This document shows positions 22,726 through 30,520 of a stretch of 64,000 nt of DNA, in pieces. The position numbers and the translations under genes are program-made. Each line of letters opens with the position of its first letter. Positions within the stretch are counted from its first letter, which is position 1. Origin of the DNA: a virus. The stretch is taken from positions 1 to 64,000 of IMG/VR virus record IMGVR_UViG_3300028883_000049; one strand, written 5' to 3'. The notes beneath the pieces were generated by a model. It saw only the letters and a list, made by a program, of their open reading frames with translations, made no database searches and was not told the DNA's origin.

Positions 22726-23062
22726 CGTATTGAATATTAAAAATCTTTTCTCTCATGTCCTCCAATTTCATCTTCAAGTCAGCAACCTGATTTTTCAGCT
22801 CTATCCGCTCTTCCAGTGCCGCCGAACTCTTTTCAGCCAGAGACTTAATCACCTCCAGCAACTCTTCACGCGAACACTCCTCAAGCGGCTTAAACGGCTC
22901 AAGATTTAAACAACCAACCCCACCACCGGTGACACTTCCACTCACCACGCTTTCCATCGTCACCGACGGCATAGTGAAATAAGACTGTATCCGGCACAAC
23001 TCACCTGAATTATTCAGATATAAATCTCCAGGTTTTGTTTTTTCTGTTATTTTGACTGCCAT
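22661..23062 (-). CDS. hypothetical protein with coiled coil, 133 aa
   Basis: MAVKITEKTKPGDLYLNNSGELCRI is followed by a Ser/Gly-rich region and a coiled coil (about 65-115). Start 23062 chosen for GAGGAAAAGG just upstream. Unrecognised early gene. Confidence 0.6.
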   Translation of the reverse strand: MAVKITEKTKPGDLYLNNSGELCRIQSYFTMPSVTMESVVSGSVTGGGVGCLNLEPFKPLEECSREELLEVIKSLAEKSSAALEERIELKNQVADLKMKLEDMREKIFNIQYVEITGEGDRIVKNFQELANKT

Positions 23063-23078
23063 AGATAAATCCTTTTCC

Positions 23079-23576
23079 TCAACCCCTAACCCTCGTTCCA
23101 TGCCCGCACCATTCACAAGCCACATAAACAGGTTTCCGCGCCTGATCCAAAACATCCCCCCTGATCATTACCCAACCGTTACGCTCCCAACCGCACGTAA
23201 CTCCAAAAATCCCGTAGACTCTCAAAGCATTGAAGCGCAGCGCCGTCACCACCATATCGTCAGGAATGATATTCTTACTCATAAAGCAATGAGACGCAGT
23301 GTGACTTTTTTCACCCTGAAGAAGGTCATAAATAAACGGTAATCCCGGCACGTCCAGAGGTAGTTCCCGCAATATACGGTCGAACTCTTTGTATTGGTCC
23401 CGATCCGACTCGTGCAACTCCAGCAGCAACATCTCACATCGCTTATGAGCGAACCTCAGACTGCTCGACAACTGCTTCTCACGCTCGATAGATGTTTCCA
23501 GTTCCCGCGAAAAACCCAACACGCAGGCCGCAGCCACCACAAAACACCAGGACAAAACAATCACCGCCGCGATCAT
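23079..23576 (-). CDS. membrane-anchored protein with C-terminal zinc site
   Basis: 165 aa. N-terminal transmembrane helix (about 2-22, MIAAVIVLSWCFVVAAACVL), a charged helical stretch, and a C-terminal domain with CGWERNGW and CEWCGHG. The topology suggests inner-membrane anchoring. Start at 23576 overlaps the previous stop. Confidence 0.55.
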   Translation of the reverse strand: MIAAVIVLSWCFVVAAACVLGFSRELETSIEREKQLSSSLRFAHKRCEMLLLELHESDRDQYKEFDRILRELPLDVPGLPFIYDLLQGEKSHTASHCFMSKNIIPDDMVVTALRFNALRVYGIFGVTCGWERNGWVMIRGDVLDQARKPVYVACEWCGHGTRVRG

Positions 23577-23938
23577 CCCTTCCCCTTCCCATTCAAACAA
23601 TTCGCCAAATACCACAACTTACTGCGCATCAAAGCAGACTTCTCCTTCTTCATAGCCACCTTGATATACAAATCCTCCAGCCAACCCAGCAGTTGTTCGA
23701 TCTTCTTGCAATCCTCGTGGTACACACGCGGACGCCCAATCCCCTTCTGTTCCACCTCGAAACCGCAGATCGGGCAAATCACCGCCCTCTTTCGCACGTC
23801 GAAAGTATTGCTGTTTAAAAGAACAGCACTTCCCGACTGTTCAGCGTCGCACTGTTCTTTCAGGTTGTTTGAAAAAGAAGAATTCAACTCGCCTTCCGCT
23901 CCTCGATCTTGCGCACATTCGCCCGATAAACCGTACAC
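23573..23938 (-). CDS. zinc-motif protein, 121 aa
   Basis: CPICGFEVEQKGIGRPRVYHEDC (about 56-78) is a Cys-x2-Cys ... His-x2-Cys zinc site. The C-terminal helix is basic. The N-terminal 45 residues are low complexity and overlap the previous gene, so the true start may be further in. Role unknown. Confidence 0.5.
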   Translation of the reverse strand: MYGLSGECAQDRGAEGELNSSFSNNLKEQCDAEQSGSAVLLNSNTFDVRKRAVICPICGFEVEQKGIGRPRVYHEDCKKIEQLLGWLEDLYIKVAMKKEKSALMRSKLWYLANCLNGKGKG

Positions 23939-24270
23939 ACATCGCCAGGGTCGCGATAATTTTCAAGCTCTTCACTGCCGTCTAATCGCTTCACCAGTAA
24001 ATCGGCAATCCGCACCTCGCCACCGGCAGACTTGATTGCCAGCCATAATGTTTTCTGCATCTCTTCATTTTCCTTCACCAGCGGCCCCACATGCCGGTCG
24101 ATCAACAACGACACCCGCGAAAACAACGAACGCACCCGCGCCCTGAAACGCAAGTCATGCTGAAAGCGCTCAAACGCCCTGTCAGGGTTCGGCAATCCGC
24201 CCTGCTCGTCATCCTCGATAAAACAATTCAGCAGACACGTCGCGAACAGATCGTCATGCAGCTTTTTCAT
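23884..24270 (-). CDS. hypothetical protein, 128 aa
   Basis: Helical protein (DRAFERFQHDLRFRARVRSLFSRVSLLIDRHVGPL). No family recognised. The ATG overlaps the previous stop by 4 nt. Confidence 0.55.
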   Translation of the reverse strand: MKKLHDDLFATCLLNCFIEDDEQGGLPNPDRAFERFQHDLRFRARVRSLFSRVSLLIDRHVGPLVKENEEMQKTLWLAIKSAGGEVRIADLLVKRLDGSEELENYRDPGDVCTVYRANVRKIEERKAS

Positions 24271-24659
24271 GAAATTCTCGCCTCGTCGATCAGCTTTTCA
24301 ACCTCTTCACCAACCGGATCATGCGTATACCAGCGCAGCGTCTTGTTAAGGCTTATGGCATGTTTGATCTCGTTCGATGTACTTATGCCGATATAGTCAT
24401 TCCTGTTCACAATAAAAACTTCATCCGCCATCTCAATCTTTTGCAGATGAAGCCTGTCCATAGCTTCAGAAACACCCTCATATTCAGCCAGATGATCTGT
24501 TATTTTTTCTCCGCTGTACCAAGCCGGCAAAAGATGAAGCCCCATCGTGATTGCATGTTCATCACGTTCAATCAGCCAGCTGACAACAGACATCTCTTGC
24601 ACGTACCGCGAAGATCCACACAGCACAACAATCTTAGGCTTCTTATCTTTCTTCGACAT
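24267..24659 (-). CDS. nucleoside 2-deoxyribosyltransferase-like protein
   Basis: 130 aa. The pattern IVVLCGSSRYVQEM, then LHLQKIEMADEVFIVNRNDYIGISTSNEI, matches the Rossmann-like nucleoside 2-deoxyribosyltransferase-related proteins common in phages. These may exchange or sense nucleoside bases. Start at 24659 lies inside the zinc-ribbon gene end. Catalytic activity is not assured from motifs alone. Confidence 0.65.
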   Translation of the reverse strand: MSKKDKKPKIVVLCGSSRYVQEMSVVSWLIERDEHAITMGLHLLPAWYSGEKITDHLAEYEGVSEAMDRLHLQKIEMADEVFIVNRNDYIGISTSNEIKHAISLNKTLRWYTHDPVGEEVEKLIDEARIS

Positions 24660-24816
24660 TGCCCACCTCCACCGCCTCAATCGTCAACGTTTCAGGGTTA
24701 TATTCCCCCCGATATCGTCGCCCGCAATAAGGGCACGCTGCCGGATGTTCCTTACCATCCTCAACCCAGCACGCAGCCTTGCCGCATTTGCACTTCACTA
24801 ACGCACTTGTGCTCAT
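24643..24816 (-). CDS. 57-aa zinc-ribbon protein
   Basis: CKCGK near residue 9 and CPYCGRRY near residue 28 form one zinc ribbon. GAGGTG precedes the ATG. Sits between the heptose cassette and the deoxyribosyltransferase-like gene. Confidence 0.6.
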   Translation of the reverse strand: MSTSALVKCKCGKAACWVEDGKEHPAACPYCGRRYRGEYNPETLTIEAVEVGNVEER

Positions 24817-24823
24817 AATCACC

Positions 24824-25111
24824 TCACGAAAGATTCGGACTGTTCAGGCCGACAACTCCTCCAATTTCTTGCCGTAACGCCGGATGCATGAACAAACCAT
24901 ATGAAGTTTTGATCACGTTTCGGCTTGGAATTTCCTTTAAAACTCGCTTGGTTTTCACCCACGGCTGAAATGGCTCAACCACAGGATGCAATACCGGTTC
25001 GATCCACCTCTCACGAAAGGTTTTTTCAACTTCAACCTCAACCGTATCGGTTAAATAACGACTTTCAAAAACCGGAAGGTTTCTAAAATAACCACTTAAT
25101 CCTGGGTGCAT
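24824..25111 (-). CDS. conserved phage protein, 95 aa
   Basis: Starts MHPGLSGYFRNLPVFESRYL and ends with LFMHPALRQEIGGV. This outline is familiar from small proteins of many phages. It has no known function. Overlaps the GmhB stop by 16 nt, so it is translated with the heptose genes. Confidence 0.6.
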   Translation of the reverse strand: MHPGLSGYFRNLPVFESRYLTDTVEVEVEKTFRERWIEPVLHPVVEPFQPWVKTKRVLKEIPSRNVIKTSYGLFMHPALRQEIGGVVGLNSPNLS

Positions 25112-25620
25112 TTTTTCTCCTTATCCAAAGCAAAAAGAAAATCGACCGCCTCACCAAGACCATAAAACGGCCCATGATTATGAATCAGCAAAGGACAGCA
25201 CCCGGCCCTGATCCCAGCCTGAACATCCGACAATTGATCCCCCACCATGTACGACTGCTCCAGGTCGATCCCCAGACCCTTCGCCGCCTGCAGCAGCATT
25301 CCCGGTTTCGGCTTGCGACACTCGCAACCCTCGTTCGGACCGTGCGGACACAGATAAATCCCGTTTAACTCCACCCCATATTCCCGCAGCAGCTCACGCA
25401 TATGTTCATGCAGCGCGTCAACAGTCTCCAGGCTGAAAAAACCCCGCCCTATACCCGACTGATTCGTCACCACAACCAACAGAAATCCCGCATCCTGCAA
25501 CCGCTTTAAAGCCTCCGGTACTCCCGGCAACAGTTCAAACTTGTCCCGCTCGATCACGTAGCCGTTATCCACGTTGATCGTCCCGTCCCGATCCAGAAAC
25601 ACCGCCCGTCTACCCGACAT
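25096..25620 (-). CDS. gmhB: D,D-heptose 1,7-bisphosphate phosphatase
   Basis: 174 aa, HAD-superfamily phosphatase. FLDRDGTIN holds the nucleophile and acid Asp; VTNQSGIGRG is motif II. The zinc-site Cys lie in CPHGPNEGCECRKPKPG, which also gives the motif III Lys, and MVGDQLSDVQAG is motif IV. It removes the C7 phosphate of D-glycero-D-manno-heptose 1,7-bisphosphate in the cytoplasm. Length is normal for the family. Overlaps hldE by 11 nt. Confidence 0.93.
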   Translation of the reverse strand: MSGRRAVFLDRDGTINVDNGYVIERDKFELLPGVPEALKRLQDAGFLLVVVTNQSGIGRGFFSLETVDALHEHMRELLREYGVELNGIYLCPHGPNEGCECRKPKPGMLLQAAKGLGIDLEQSYMVGDQLSDVQAGIRAGCCPLLIHNHGPFYGLGEAVDFLFALDKEKKCTQD

Positions 25621-27019
25621 AACGCCTCACCACCTCGTCGATAATCCCGCTCGTCGATACCCCGTCCGTCAATGCAATCAAATCAACCCTGCCGCCATTC
25701 ATTTCGACAAACTTCCTTCCGACAACTTCATGATTTGCATAGTCCGAACCCTTCACCAACACATCGGGTTTCACCGTCTTGATCAGAACCAACGGTGTAA
25801 TTGCATCAAAAATCGTCACGTAATCCACGCAATCCAGCGCTGCCAACAGCTGCGCCCGTTCGCCCTGATTCAACACCGGTCGCTTACTGCCCTTCAACGC
25901 CCGTACCGAATCGTCAGAGTTCAAGCCCACAACCAGCACATCCCCACGTTTCCTGGCTTCTTTCAACAAGCGCACATGTCCAGCATGCAACAGATCGAAA
26001 CACCCGTTCGTAAAAACAATACGATCATTCCTCTTTCGATGGTTCGCCATTAAATCTCTGATCTTGCCAAAAGCAACAATCTTGCTCGCATGCTCATCGC
26101 TGAATCTCCTCAGCAAATCATCCGCCGTTATCGTGGCCGTCCCCACCTTGCCAACAACAATTCCCGCCGCCGCGTTCGCCAGTTCAGCGGCCTGGTGTAA
26201 CGACAAACCCGCCGCCAGACCAACACCAACGCACGCCAGCACCGTATCCCCAGCGCCAGAAACGTCAAACACCTCCCGCGCCTCCGCCAGAAAATGAGTC
26301 TCTGCATTGTCCGCCAACAATGTCATTCCATGCTGACCTTGCGTCACCAAAGCCGCAGAAATACCGACGGACAGATACTTTTCTCCAGCCAGTTTAAATT
26401 CCTTGGCGTTCGGCGTAATCAGCGTCGCCCCTTCATAGCGGGAAAAATCCCTCCCCTTCGGATCGACCACCACTGGGACATGAATCTCCTGACTCAGGCG
26501 AATAACCTCACTTAACACCCGATCCGTCAAAACCCCCTTGGCATAATCCGAAACCAGCACCACATCCACTTGTGGAAGAACTTTTTTAATGTAATCGAGC
26601 AGCAAACCTTCCATCCCGTCAGAAATCGGCTCTTTCTCATCCAAATCAACCCGAACAACCTGCTGATCCCCGGCAAGCACTCTGGTTTTAACCGTGGTCT
26701 CACGACGGACATCAACCAACAGTCCGTCGTGACCAACTCCACTCCGACTAAACAACAGCGGTAACATTAGCGCCCCATCGCCACGCCCCGTCACCGAAAC
26801 AATCTTCACCTTGCACCCCAGCGCCGCCAGGTTCGCAGCTACATTCCCCGCCCCACCAAGCCGGGTTTCCTCGCGCCGAACAGCCACCACCGGAACCGGA
26901 GCCTCAGGCGACACCCGATCCACCGTTCCAAAAATGTACCGGTCAAGCATCACATCCCCCACCACCAGCACGGATGCTTTGCGAACCCCGGTTAAAACTT
27001 TTTCAATATCTATTTCCAT
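25610..27019 (-). CDS. hldE: bifunctional heptose-7-P kinase / heptose-1-P adenylyltransferase
   Basis: 469 aa, full length for HldE. The N-terminal PfkB/ribokinase domain (about 1-320) has GGAGNVAANLAALG and the catalytic GAGDTVLA. The C-terminal cytidylyltransferase-fold domain (about 335-469) has FTNGCFDLLHAGH (the HxGH nucleotide-binding motif), NSDDSVRALKG and VKGSDY. It phosphorylates heptose 7-phosphate at C1 and, after GmhB acts, adenylylates heptose 1-phosphate to ADP-D-glycero-beta-D-manno-heptose. Normally an LPS-core gene; its location inside a phage early operon is unusual. Confidence 0.94.
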   Translation of the reverse strand: MEIDIEKVLTGVRKASVLVVGDVMLDRYIFGTVDRVSPEAPVPVVAVRREETRLGGAGNVAANLAALGCKVKIVSVTGRGDGALMLPLLFSRSGVGHDGLLVDVRRETTVKTRVLAGDQQVVRVDLDEKEPISDGMEGLLLDYIKKVLPQVDVVLVSDYAKGVLTDRVLSEVIRLSQEIHVPVVVDPKGRDFSRYEGATLITPNAKEFKLAGEKYLSVGISAALVTQGQHGMTLLADNAETHFLAEAREVFDVSGAGDTVLACVGVGLAAGLSLHQAAELANAAAGIVVGKVGTATITADDLLRRFSDEHASKIVAFGKIRDLMANHRKRNDRIVFTNGCFDLLHAGHVRLLKEARKRGDVLVVGLNSDDSVRALKGSKRPVLNQGERAQLLAALDCVDYVTIFDAITPLVLIKTVKPDVLVKGSDYANHEVVGRKFVEMNGGRVDLIALTDGVSTSGIIDEVVRRYVG

Positions 27020-27044
27020 AGATCAAAGCCTATAAACAGACACA

Positions 27045-27314
27045 TCAGGCAATGTGCCTACGATGAACAACGGCACTTTTAGGTATCACCATGTCGCCAC
27101 AACTTTGCTCCTCAGCGTGGATAAGATCGTTTGCCGGGGAAAGATGAGGGGCAAGAATTATGGCTTCATCAGTTTCCTTTAATATCCATCCGACTGAGAA
27201 GCAGCGGTGTGCATGAGGTTCTGCAGCTTCGGTTTCGCGCCACTCAGCACTCACGCCATAACTGTCCCGCCATTCCAGATACACAAGTTCATAATGACTA
27301 ACAAGCACATTCAA
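27045..27314 (-). CDS. conserved phage protein between gmhA and hldE
   Basis: 89 aa if started at TTG 27314, which overlaps the gmhA stop and has AAAGGAGGAA upstream. The core YGVSAEWRE...HRCFSVGWILKETDEAIILAPHLS is a pattern I associate with small phage proteins. Biochemical role unknown; it is not a known heptose-pathway enzyme. Confidence 0.6.
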   Translation of the reverse strand: MNVLVSHYELVYLEWRDSYGVSAEWRETEAAEPHAHRCFSVGWILKETDEAIILAPHLSPANDLIHAEEQSCGDMVIPKSAVVHRRHIA

Positions 27315-27907
27315 ATCCGTTCCTCCTTTAGTTTGAACATCCGCTCCTCGATCAGCTCGCACAAAATATGGATAATCAGAATATGAACTTCCTGAATCCG
27401 TGCCGGGTCCATCGACGGAACCACCAGCGGGTGTTCAACCATCTGTGCCGCCATCCCGCCAGCTTTCCCCAGCAAACCAAAAGGGACGCAGTCCATCCTG
27501 TTTGCCGCATTCAACGCCAGCAGAATATTCTCCGATTCCCCGCTCGTCGAAATCACAAAAACAATGTCACCCGGATTCGCCAGCGCCTCCACCTGGCGTT
27601 GAAAGATCCGGCTGAAATCGTAATCGTTGCCCACCGCCGTCAGTGTCGCCACATCAGCATTCAGACACACCGCAGGCAAAGCCCCGCGCTCGCGCTTAAA
27701 GCGTCCCACCAGCTCCGCCGCAAAATGCAGAGCATCCGCCGCCGAACCGCCATTCCCCATAATCAGAATCTTCTTCCCCGCCAGGATCGCATTACCCATC
27801 TCTTCGGCCACAACCTTGATCGCAGGCGACAACTCCGCCGCTGTCCGTCTCACCGCTCGGCCATGCTCACCCATCACATTCCTGATCCATTGCGTTGTGT
27901 TATTCAT
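27311..27907 (-). CDS. gmhA: sedoheptulose-7-phosphate isomerase
   Basis: 198 aa, SIS-domain isomerase. GNGGSAADALHFAAEL and STSGESENI are the sugar-phosphate binding loops. Glu and His residues in HFAAEL and in EVHILIIH match the metal and catalytic positions of GmhA. It converts sedoheptulose 7-phosphate to D-glycero-D-manno-heptose 7-phosphate, the first pathway step. ATG 27907 overlaps the stop of a 21-codon ORF (ATGAATAA), so I prefer it to the GTG at 27949. Confidence 0.92.
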   Translation of the reverse strand: MNNTTQWIRNVMGEHGRAVRRTAAELSPAIKVVAEEMGNAILAGKKILIMGNGGSAADALHFAAELVGRFKRERGALPAVCLNADVATLTAVGNDYDFSRIFQRQVEALANPGDIVFVISTSGESENILLALNAANRMDCVPFGLLGKAGGMAAQMVEHPLVVPSMDPARIQEVHILIIHILCELIEERMFKLKEERI

Positions 27908-27965
27908 CCACATTTTCGACATCCATCGCATAAGTCTCTTTGCATCCACAAAGCGGACAGGCCAT
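27900..27965 (-). CDS. possible 21-aa leader peptide or truncated zinc ribbon
   Basis: MACPLCGCKETYAMDVENVDE with a CPLCGC motif. The stop overlaps the gmhA start. It may be the head of a degraded zinc ribbon or serve only to couple translation into gmhA. Confidence 0.3.
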   Translation of the reverse strand: MACPLCGCKETYAMDVENVDE

Positions 27966-27977
27966 CACCCATAACCC

Positions 27978-28421
27978 CTAACCCAACTCTTCAACCATCA
28001 AAGGCTCATACTGGTTAAACATTTTTTCGATCACCGGCAGAATAACCTTATCTCCAGCCTTCCTTGCTCTCTCAACGCAAACCAAAGGGTCTGTATCTAT
28101 CTCCATAAACTCAACTGACCACTCTTTACTGATCCACTCGGACCGTCTCTTAACCGTCGTATTTGTCGCATCAAGAATCACGGTCTTGTGTCCAGCCAGA
28201 AACAGAGACCTCACCATAGTCTTTGCAATCGCCCACACATGAGGCTCAGCCTCAGCAGAAAAACGCTGCCCATGAAGCGCCACACGAATCGAATCAGGGT
28301 TCACCATAGGAAAACCAAGCTCCTTCGCAGCCGTCGATTTGCCCGAATAAGGCAGACCGACCATAACGATCAAATAGCAGTTCTCAGGACAAATCTTCTG
28401 TGTCTTCAAGTTGCCACTCAT
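27978..28421 (-). CDS. P-loop kinase (polynucleotide-kinase-like)
   Basis: 147 aa. Walker A GLPYSGKST near residue 21, then NPDSIRVALHG and VILDATNTTVKRR, the signature of AAA_33/T4-Pnkp-like small kinases. Substrate cannot be told from sequence. It is the first gene of the heptose block and stands just after a structured, terminator-like region. It could phosphorylate a sugar or nucleotide in the same pathway, but may be an unrelated phage kinase. Start 28421 chosen for GAGGAG upstream. Confidence 0.7.
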   Translation of the reverse strand: MSGNLKTQKICPENCYLIVMVGLPYSGKSTAAKELGFPMVNPDSIRVALHGQRFSAEAEPHVWAIAKTMVRSLFLAGHKTVILDATNTTVKRRSEWISKEWSVEFMEIDTDPLVCVERARKAGDKVILPVIEKMFNQYEPLMVEELG

Positions 28422-28456
28422 CAACAATCTCTCCTCTGCGTTAAAAATAAAAAAGA

Positions 28457-28559
28457 TTTCCCCTGTTGCCGGGTTGTCGGTTTCGTCTCGTCCCTCAACA
28501 ATGCGACAACCACAATCTCTCAACGACGTCCCGGCAGCGCCCTTTGCGCCCAGGGGAAA
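28457..28559 (-). promoter_or_regulatory. structured leader or terminator ahead of kinase/heptose genes
   Basis: Perfect 9-bp arms 28457-28465 / 28551-28559 (TTTCCCCTG / CAGGGGAAA) enclose further pairings: 28468-28473 with 28530-28535, 28472-28479 with 28504-28511 (these two compete for two bases), and 28537-28549. On the minus strand the structure ends in a T-rich tract (TTTTTTATTTTT). It lies between the 54-aa gene and the kinase. It could be an intrinsic terminator or an attenuator controlling the heptose cassette; no known riboswitch consensus was recognised. Confidence 0.5.
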
Positions 28560-28571
28560 CTGACAACCTGG

Positions 28572-28736
28572 TTACTGGCCGGACATGTCCGGCGCATCGC
28601 CGAATGCTCGAACGCTCACGTCGTGTCCTTCAAAAACACCCTCAAGCGCCGCCTTGGCGTCCGCCATGTCACCACTGCCCTGCAGCGTGAACCCATACGT
28701 AGGACCCTGAATCTCCGCCAAAAACTTCTCTTCCAT
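28572..28736 (-). CDS. 54-aa phage protein
   Basis: MEEKFLAEIQGPTYGFTLQG then a helix DAKAALEGVF. Good ORF with a GGAGAACAGGT leader. Unrecognised; precedes the structured region. Confidence 0.5.
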   Translation of the reverse strand: MEEKFLAEIQGPTYGFTLQGSGDMADAKAALEGVFEGHDVSVRAFGDAPDMSGQ

Positions 28737-28765
28737 ACCTGTTCTCCTTTGCCTTTCGGCTGTTG

Positions 28766-28882
28766 TTAAAATTCACCCCTATGGTGAAAAAAAAATATTC
28801 CACACGCCGACCAGAAACAATCGGGACACACCCAGCACCCGCCCTGGCTGATACACTGTCCACCGCAAATAGGGCAGATCAC
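28766..28882 (-). CDS. 38-aa zinc-ribbon protein, GTG start
   Basis: CPICGG near residue 3 and GCWVCPDCFW near residue 15. GTG start overlaps the previous stop and has GGAGG upstream. A common phage mini-protein type. Confidence 0.55.
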   Translation of the reverse strand: MICPICGGQCISQGGCWVCPDCFWSACGIFFFHHRGEF

Positions 28883-29085
28883 TCCACTCCTCCCACCAAC
28901 TTCAACCAATGCGTTCCAGGATGATAAATCTCTCCATCAGCGCCCCGATCAACCGCCACGTCAACAGCACAACCACCACTCACCCCAAAGGCCAGAACCA
29001 CGCACACCGCAACCAGCAGTAACAAACGCATCAGATCCAGCGTATCCTCGTCGTCCTTATGGCTTTTCGGGTCGCGGAAGTCACT
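28879..29085 (-). CDS. small membrane protein, 68 aa
   Basis: Charged N-terminus and one transmembrane helix (LMRLLLLVAVCVVLAFGV, about 20-38), then a short soluble C-terminus. Start at the second methionine (29085), next to the stop of the neighbour. Function unknown. Confidence 0.5.
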   Translation of the reverse strand, partial: SDFRDPKSHKDDEDTLDLMRLLLLVAVCVVLAFGVSGGCAVDVAVDRGADGEIYHPGTHWLKLVGGVE

Positions 29086-29087
29086 CA

Positions 29088-29339
29088 TCAGCAATACTCC
29101 TCACTGCCGATCCACTGCCCGATGTAATAGCTGCGATTATTGCAACTGATTTTCACCCGCCCGTCGCCACAGCGCAGCACGTTCCACGACAGCCCAGACT
29201 GCCTGCAAACGCCACCGTTCCACAGCCAGCGATCCCGCCAGTACGACACCAGCGCAACCAGCATCAACACCGCCGACACAACCAGCAGCAACAAAAACAA
29301 ACCAACCGTCGCCCGAAAAGCCAGATCCCATGCACTCAT
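29088..29339 (-). CDS. small membrane protein, 83 aa
   Basis: One long hydrophobic segment (about residues 12-34, LFLLLLVVSAVLMLVALVSYW) followed by a Cys-containing C-terminus. GGGAG precedes ATG 29339. Unrecognised early phage membrane protein. Confidence 0.55.
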   Translation of the reverse strand: MSAWDLAFRATVGLFLLLLVVSAVLMLVALVSYWRDRWLWNGGVCRQSGLSWNVLRCGDGRVKISCNNRSYYIGQWIGSEEYC

Positions 29340-29419
29340 AACAAACTCCCTGCAATCACATGCCCGGCCAGCAGTAGAATCCCGCCGACAACCACCCAAT
29401 ACGCGATAAAATCAAGCAT
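29336..29419 (-). CDS. 27-aa single-helix membrane peptide
   Basis: Almost entirely one transmembrane helix (WVVVGGILLLAGHVIAGSLL). AAGGGG upstream, and the stop overlaps the next start. The longer in-frame ORF upstream is rejected for its atypical composition. Confidence 0.45.
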   Translation of the reverse strand: MLDFIAYWVVVGGILLLAGHVIAGSLL

Positions 29420-29483
29420 CAGCTCACCCCTTAAAAAAGGCCGGGAGGCAGGAGGGATAAAAACCTCCCGGCCAAGCTGCCGA

Positions 29484-29681
29484 CTACCGGACCGCTCCGG
29501 CATCCGACCTTTCACCAACCAAGCGCCGGTCGAACCCCTGGAGGGGGGATAGAGGCTCGACCGGCTCACCCGCGCCCAAGCCAATGACCGCAGGTTTAAG
29601 CTTTTCCAATTCACACATCACACAACCCTGTCCGCGCCCAATCTTTCGTGGCTTCCCGCACCCTTCGCAGTAAGCAACCAT
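29484..29681 (-). CDS. zinc-ribbon protein, 65 aa
   Basis: YCEGCGKPR near residue 4 and GCVMCE near residue 19, then a Gly/Pro-rich tail. Starts at the stop of the DHH gene. Function unknown. Confidence 0.55.
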   Translation of the reverse strand: MVAYCEGCGKPRKIGRGQGCVMCELEKLKPAVIGLGAGEPVEPLSPLQGFDRRLVGERSDAGAVR

Positions 29682-30520
29682 CAGGAACGAACCGCCGTCT
29701 CAAGCGAAAACGGCAACTCCGCGCACGAAAACCCGGAGGCCCCGGCATGACCTCCGCCACCGTACTTCTTCGCAATCCAAGACACGTCAACCCCGTCCTT
29801 GTCCGCGTACAAAGAGACCTTCCACCCGCGTGGACCACAGCAAAACAGCATCTTGGCGTCGTGCTCTTCATCGTCGTAAAACGCATCCAGAGCCAGCGAG
29901 TTGGCATTACCCCGATTCAGCGCCGCAAACCGCAGACCCTCGAACTCCAGCGTCATGCCATAATCCCTGGCATAGCCATCGCTCAACTGCCGTTCGTACT
30001 CAAGCACGTTCCTCCCTCTCGACAATATTCCCAAGCAGTCGCCCTGTTGAAAAAGAAGCCCCCACATATCAACATTCTCAGGGTCCGCAAACATCAACCG
30101 CATCCCGTACTGAAACTCCAAAGCATCATCAACGTGATCCCACACGTCGTAACGCCCCAGCAAATAAACCGCCCTCGGCATCTGCTCCGATTCATGCAGA
30201 TATTCCCATGTCAGTTCGCAACCAGCTTTTCCGATCTCGCGATGACCGGCAATATTGGACAATCCCCATTCATCAGCATCCGCCATCGCCGTCTTATGAT
30301 GGTCGATCCAGATCAGATCAAACTCATTATTCAGCCGCCTCATGTCCGGCATGTCGAAACTGAAATCCACAATAAAAACAACCTCTCCAGGCTCAAGCTC
30401 ACTCCACGGCACAGGTTCGGCGTAGTCGATACCAAACAGTCGGCACTCGGGATATTTCAGTTTGACAATCGCCCCGCTACACTTCCCATCCAGGTCGCCC
30501 CGGTGATAAAAACACAACAT
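29681..30520 (-). CDS. DHH/DHHA1-family phosphoesterase
   Basis: 279 aa. HRGDLDGKCSGAIV, VDFSF and IDHHKTA are the metal-binding DHH motifs; GGGGHAGASGF near the end is the DHHA1 RNA/nucleotide-binding loop. Cellular relatives (NrnA-like) degrade short oligonucleotides, pApA or cyclic dinucleotides. In a phage it could recycle nanoRNA or destroy a cyclic-nucleotide alarm signal; the sequence cannot decide. Length agrees with a stand-alone enzyme. Confidence 0.82.
   Translation of the reverse strand: MLCFYHRGDLDGKCSGAIVKLKYPECRLFGIDYAEPVPWSELEPGEVVFIVDFSFDMPDMRRLNNEFDLIWIDHHKTAMADADEWGLSNIAGHREIGKAGCELTWEYLHESEQMPRAVYLLGRYDVWDHVDDALEFQYGMRLMFADPENVDMWGLLFQQGDCLGILSRGRNVLEYERQLSDGYARDYGMTLEFEGLRFAALNRGNANSLALDAFYDDEEHDAKMLFCCGPRGWKVSLYADKDGVDVSWIAKKYGGGGHAGASGFSCAELPFSLETAVRS

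Noticed and set aside
28457-28559. c-di-GMP (GEMM) or other known riboswitch
   Set aside because: A CGCAAAG string recalls GEMM, but the remaining conserved core is missing, so only an unassigned structured leader is claimed.
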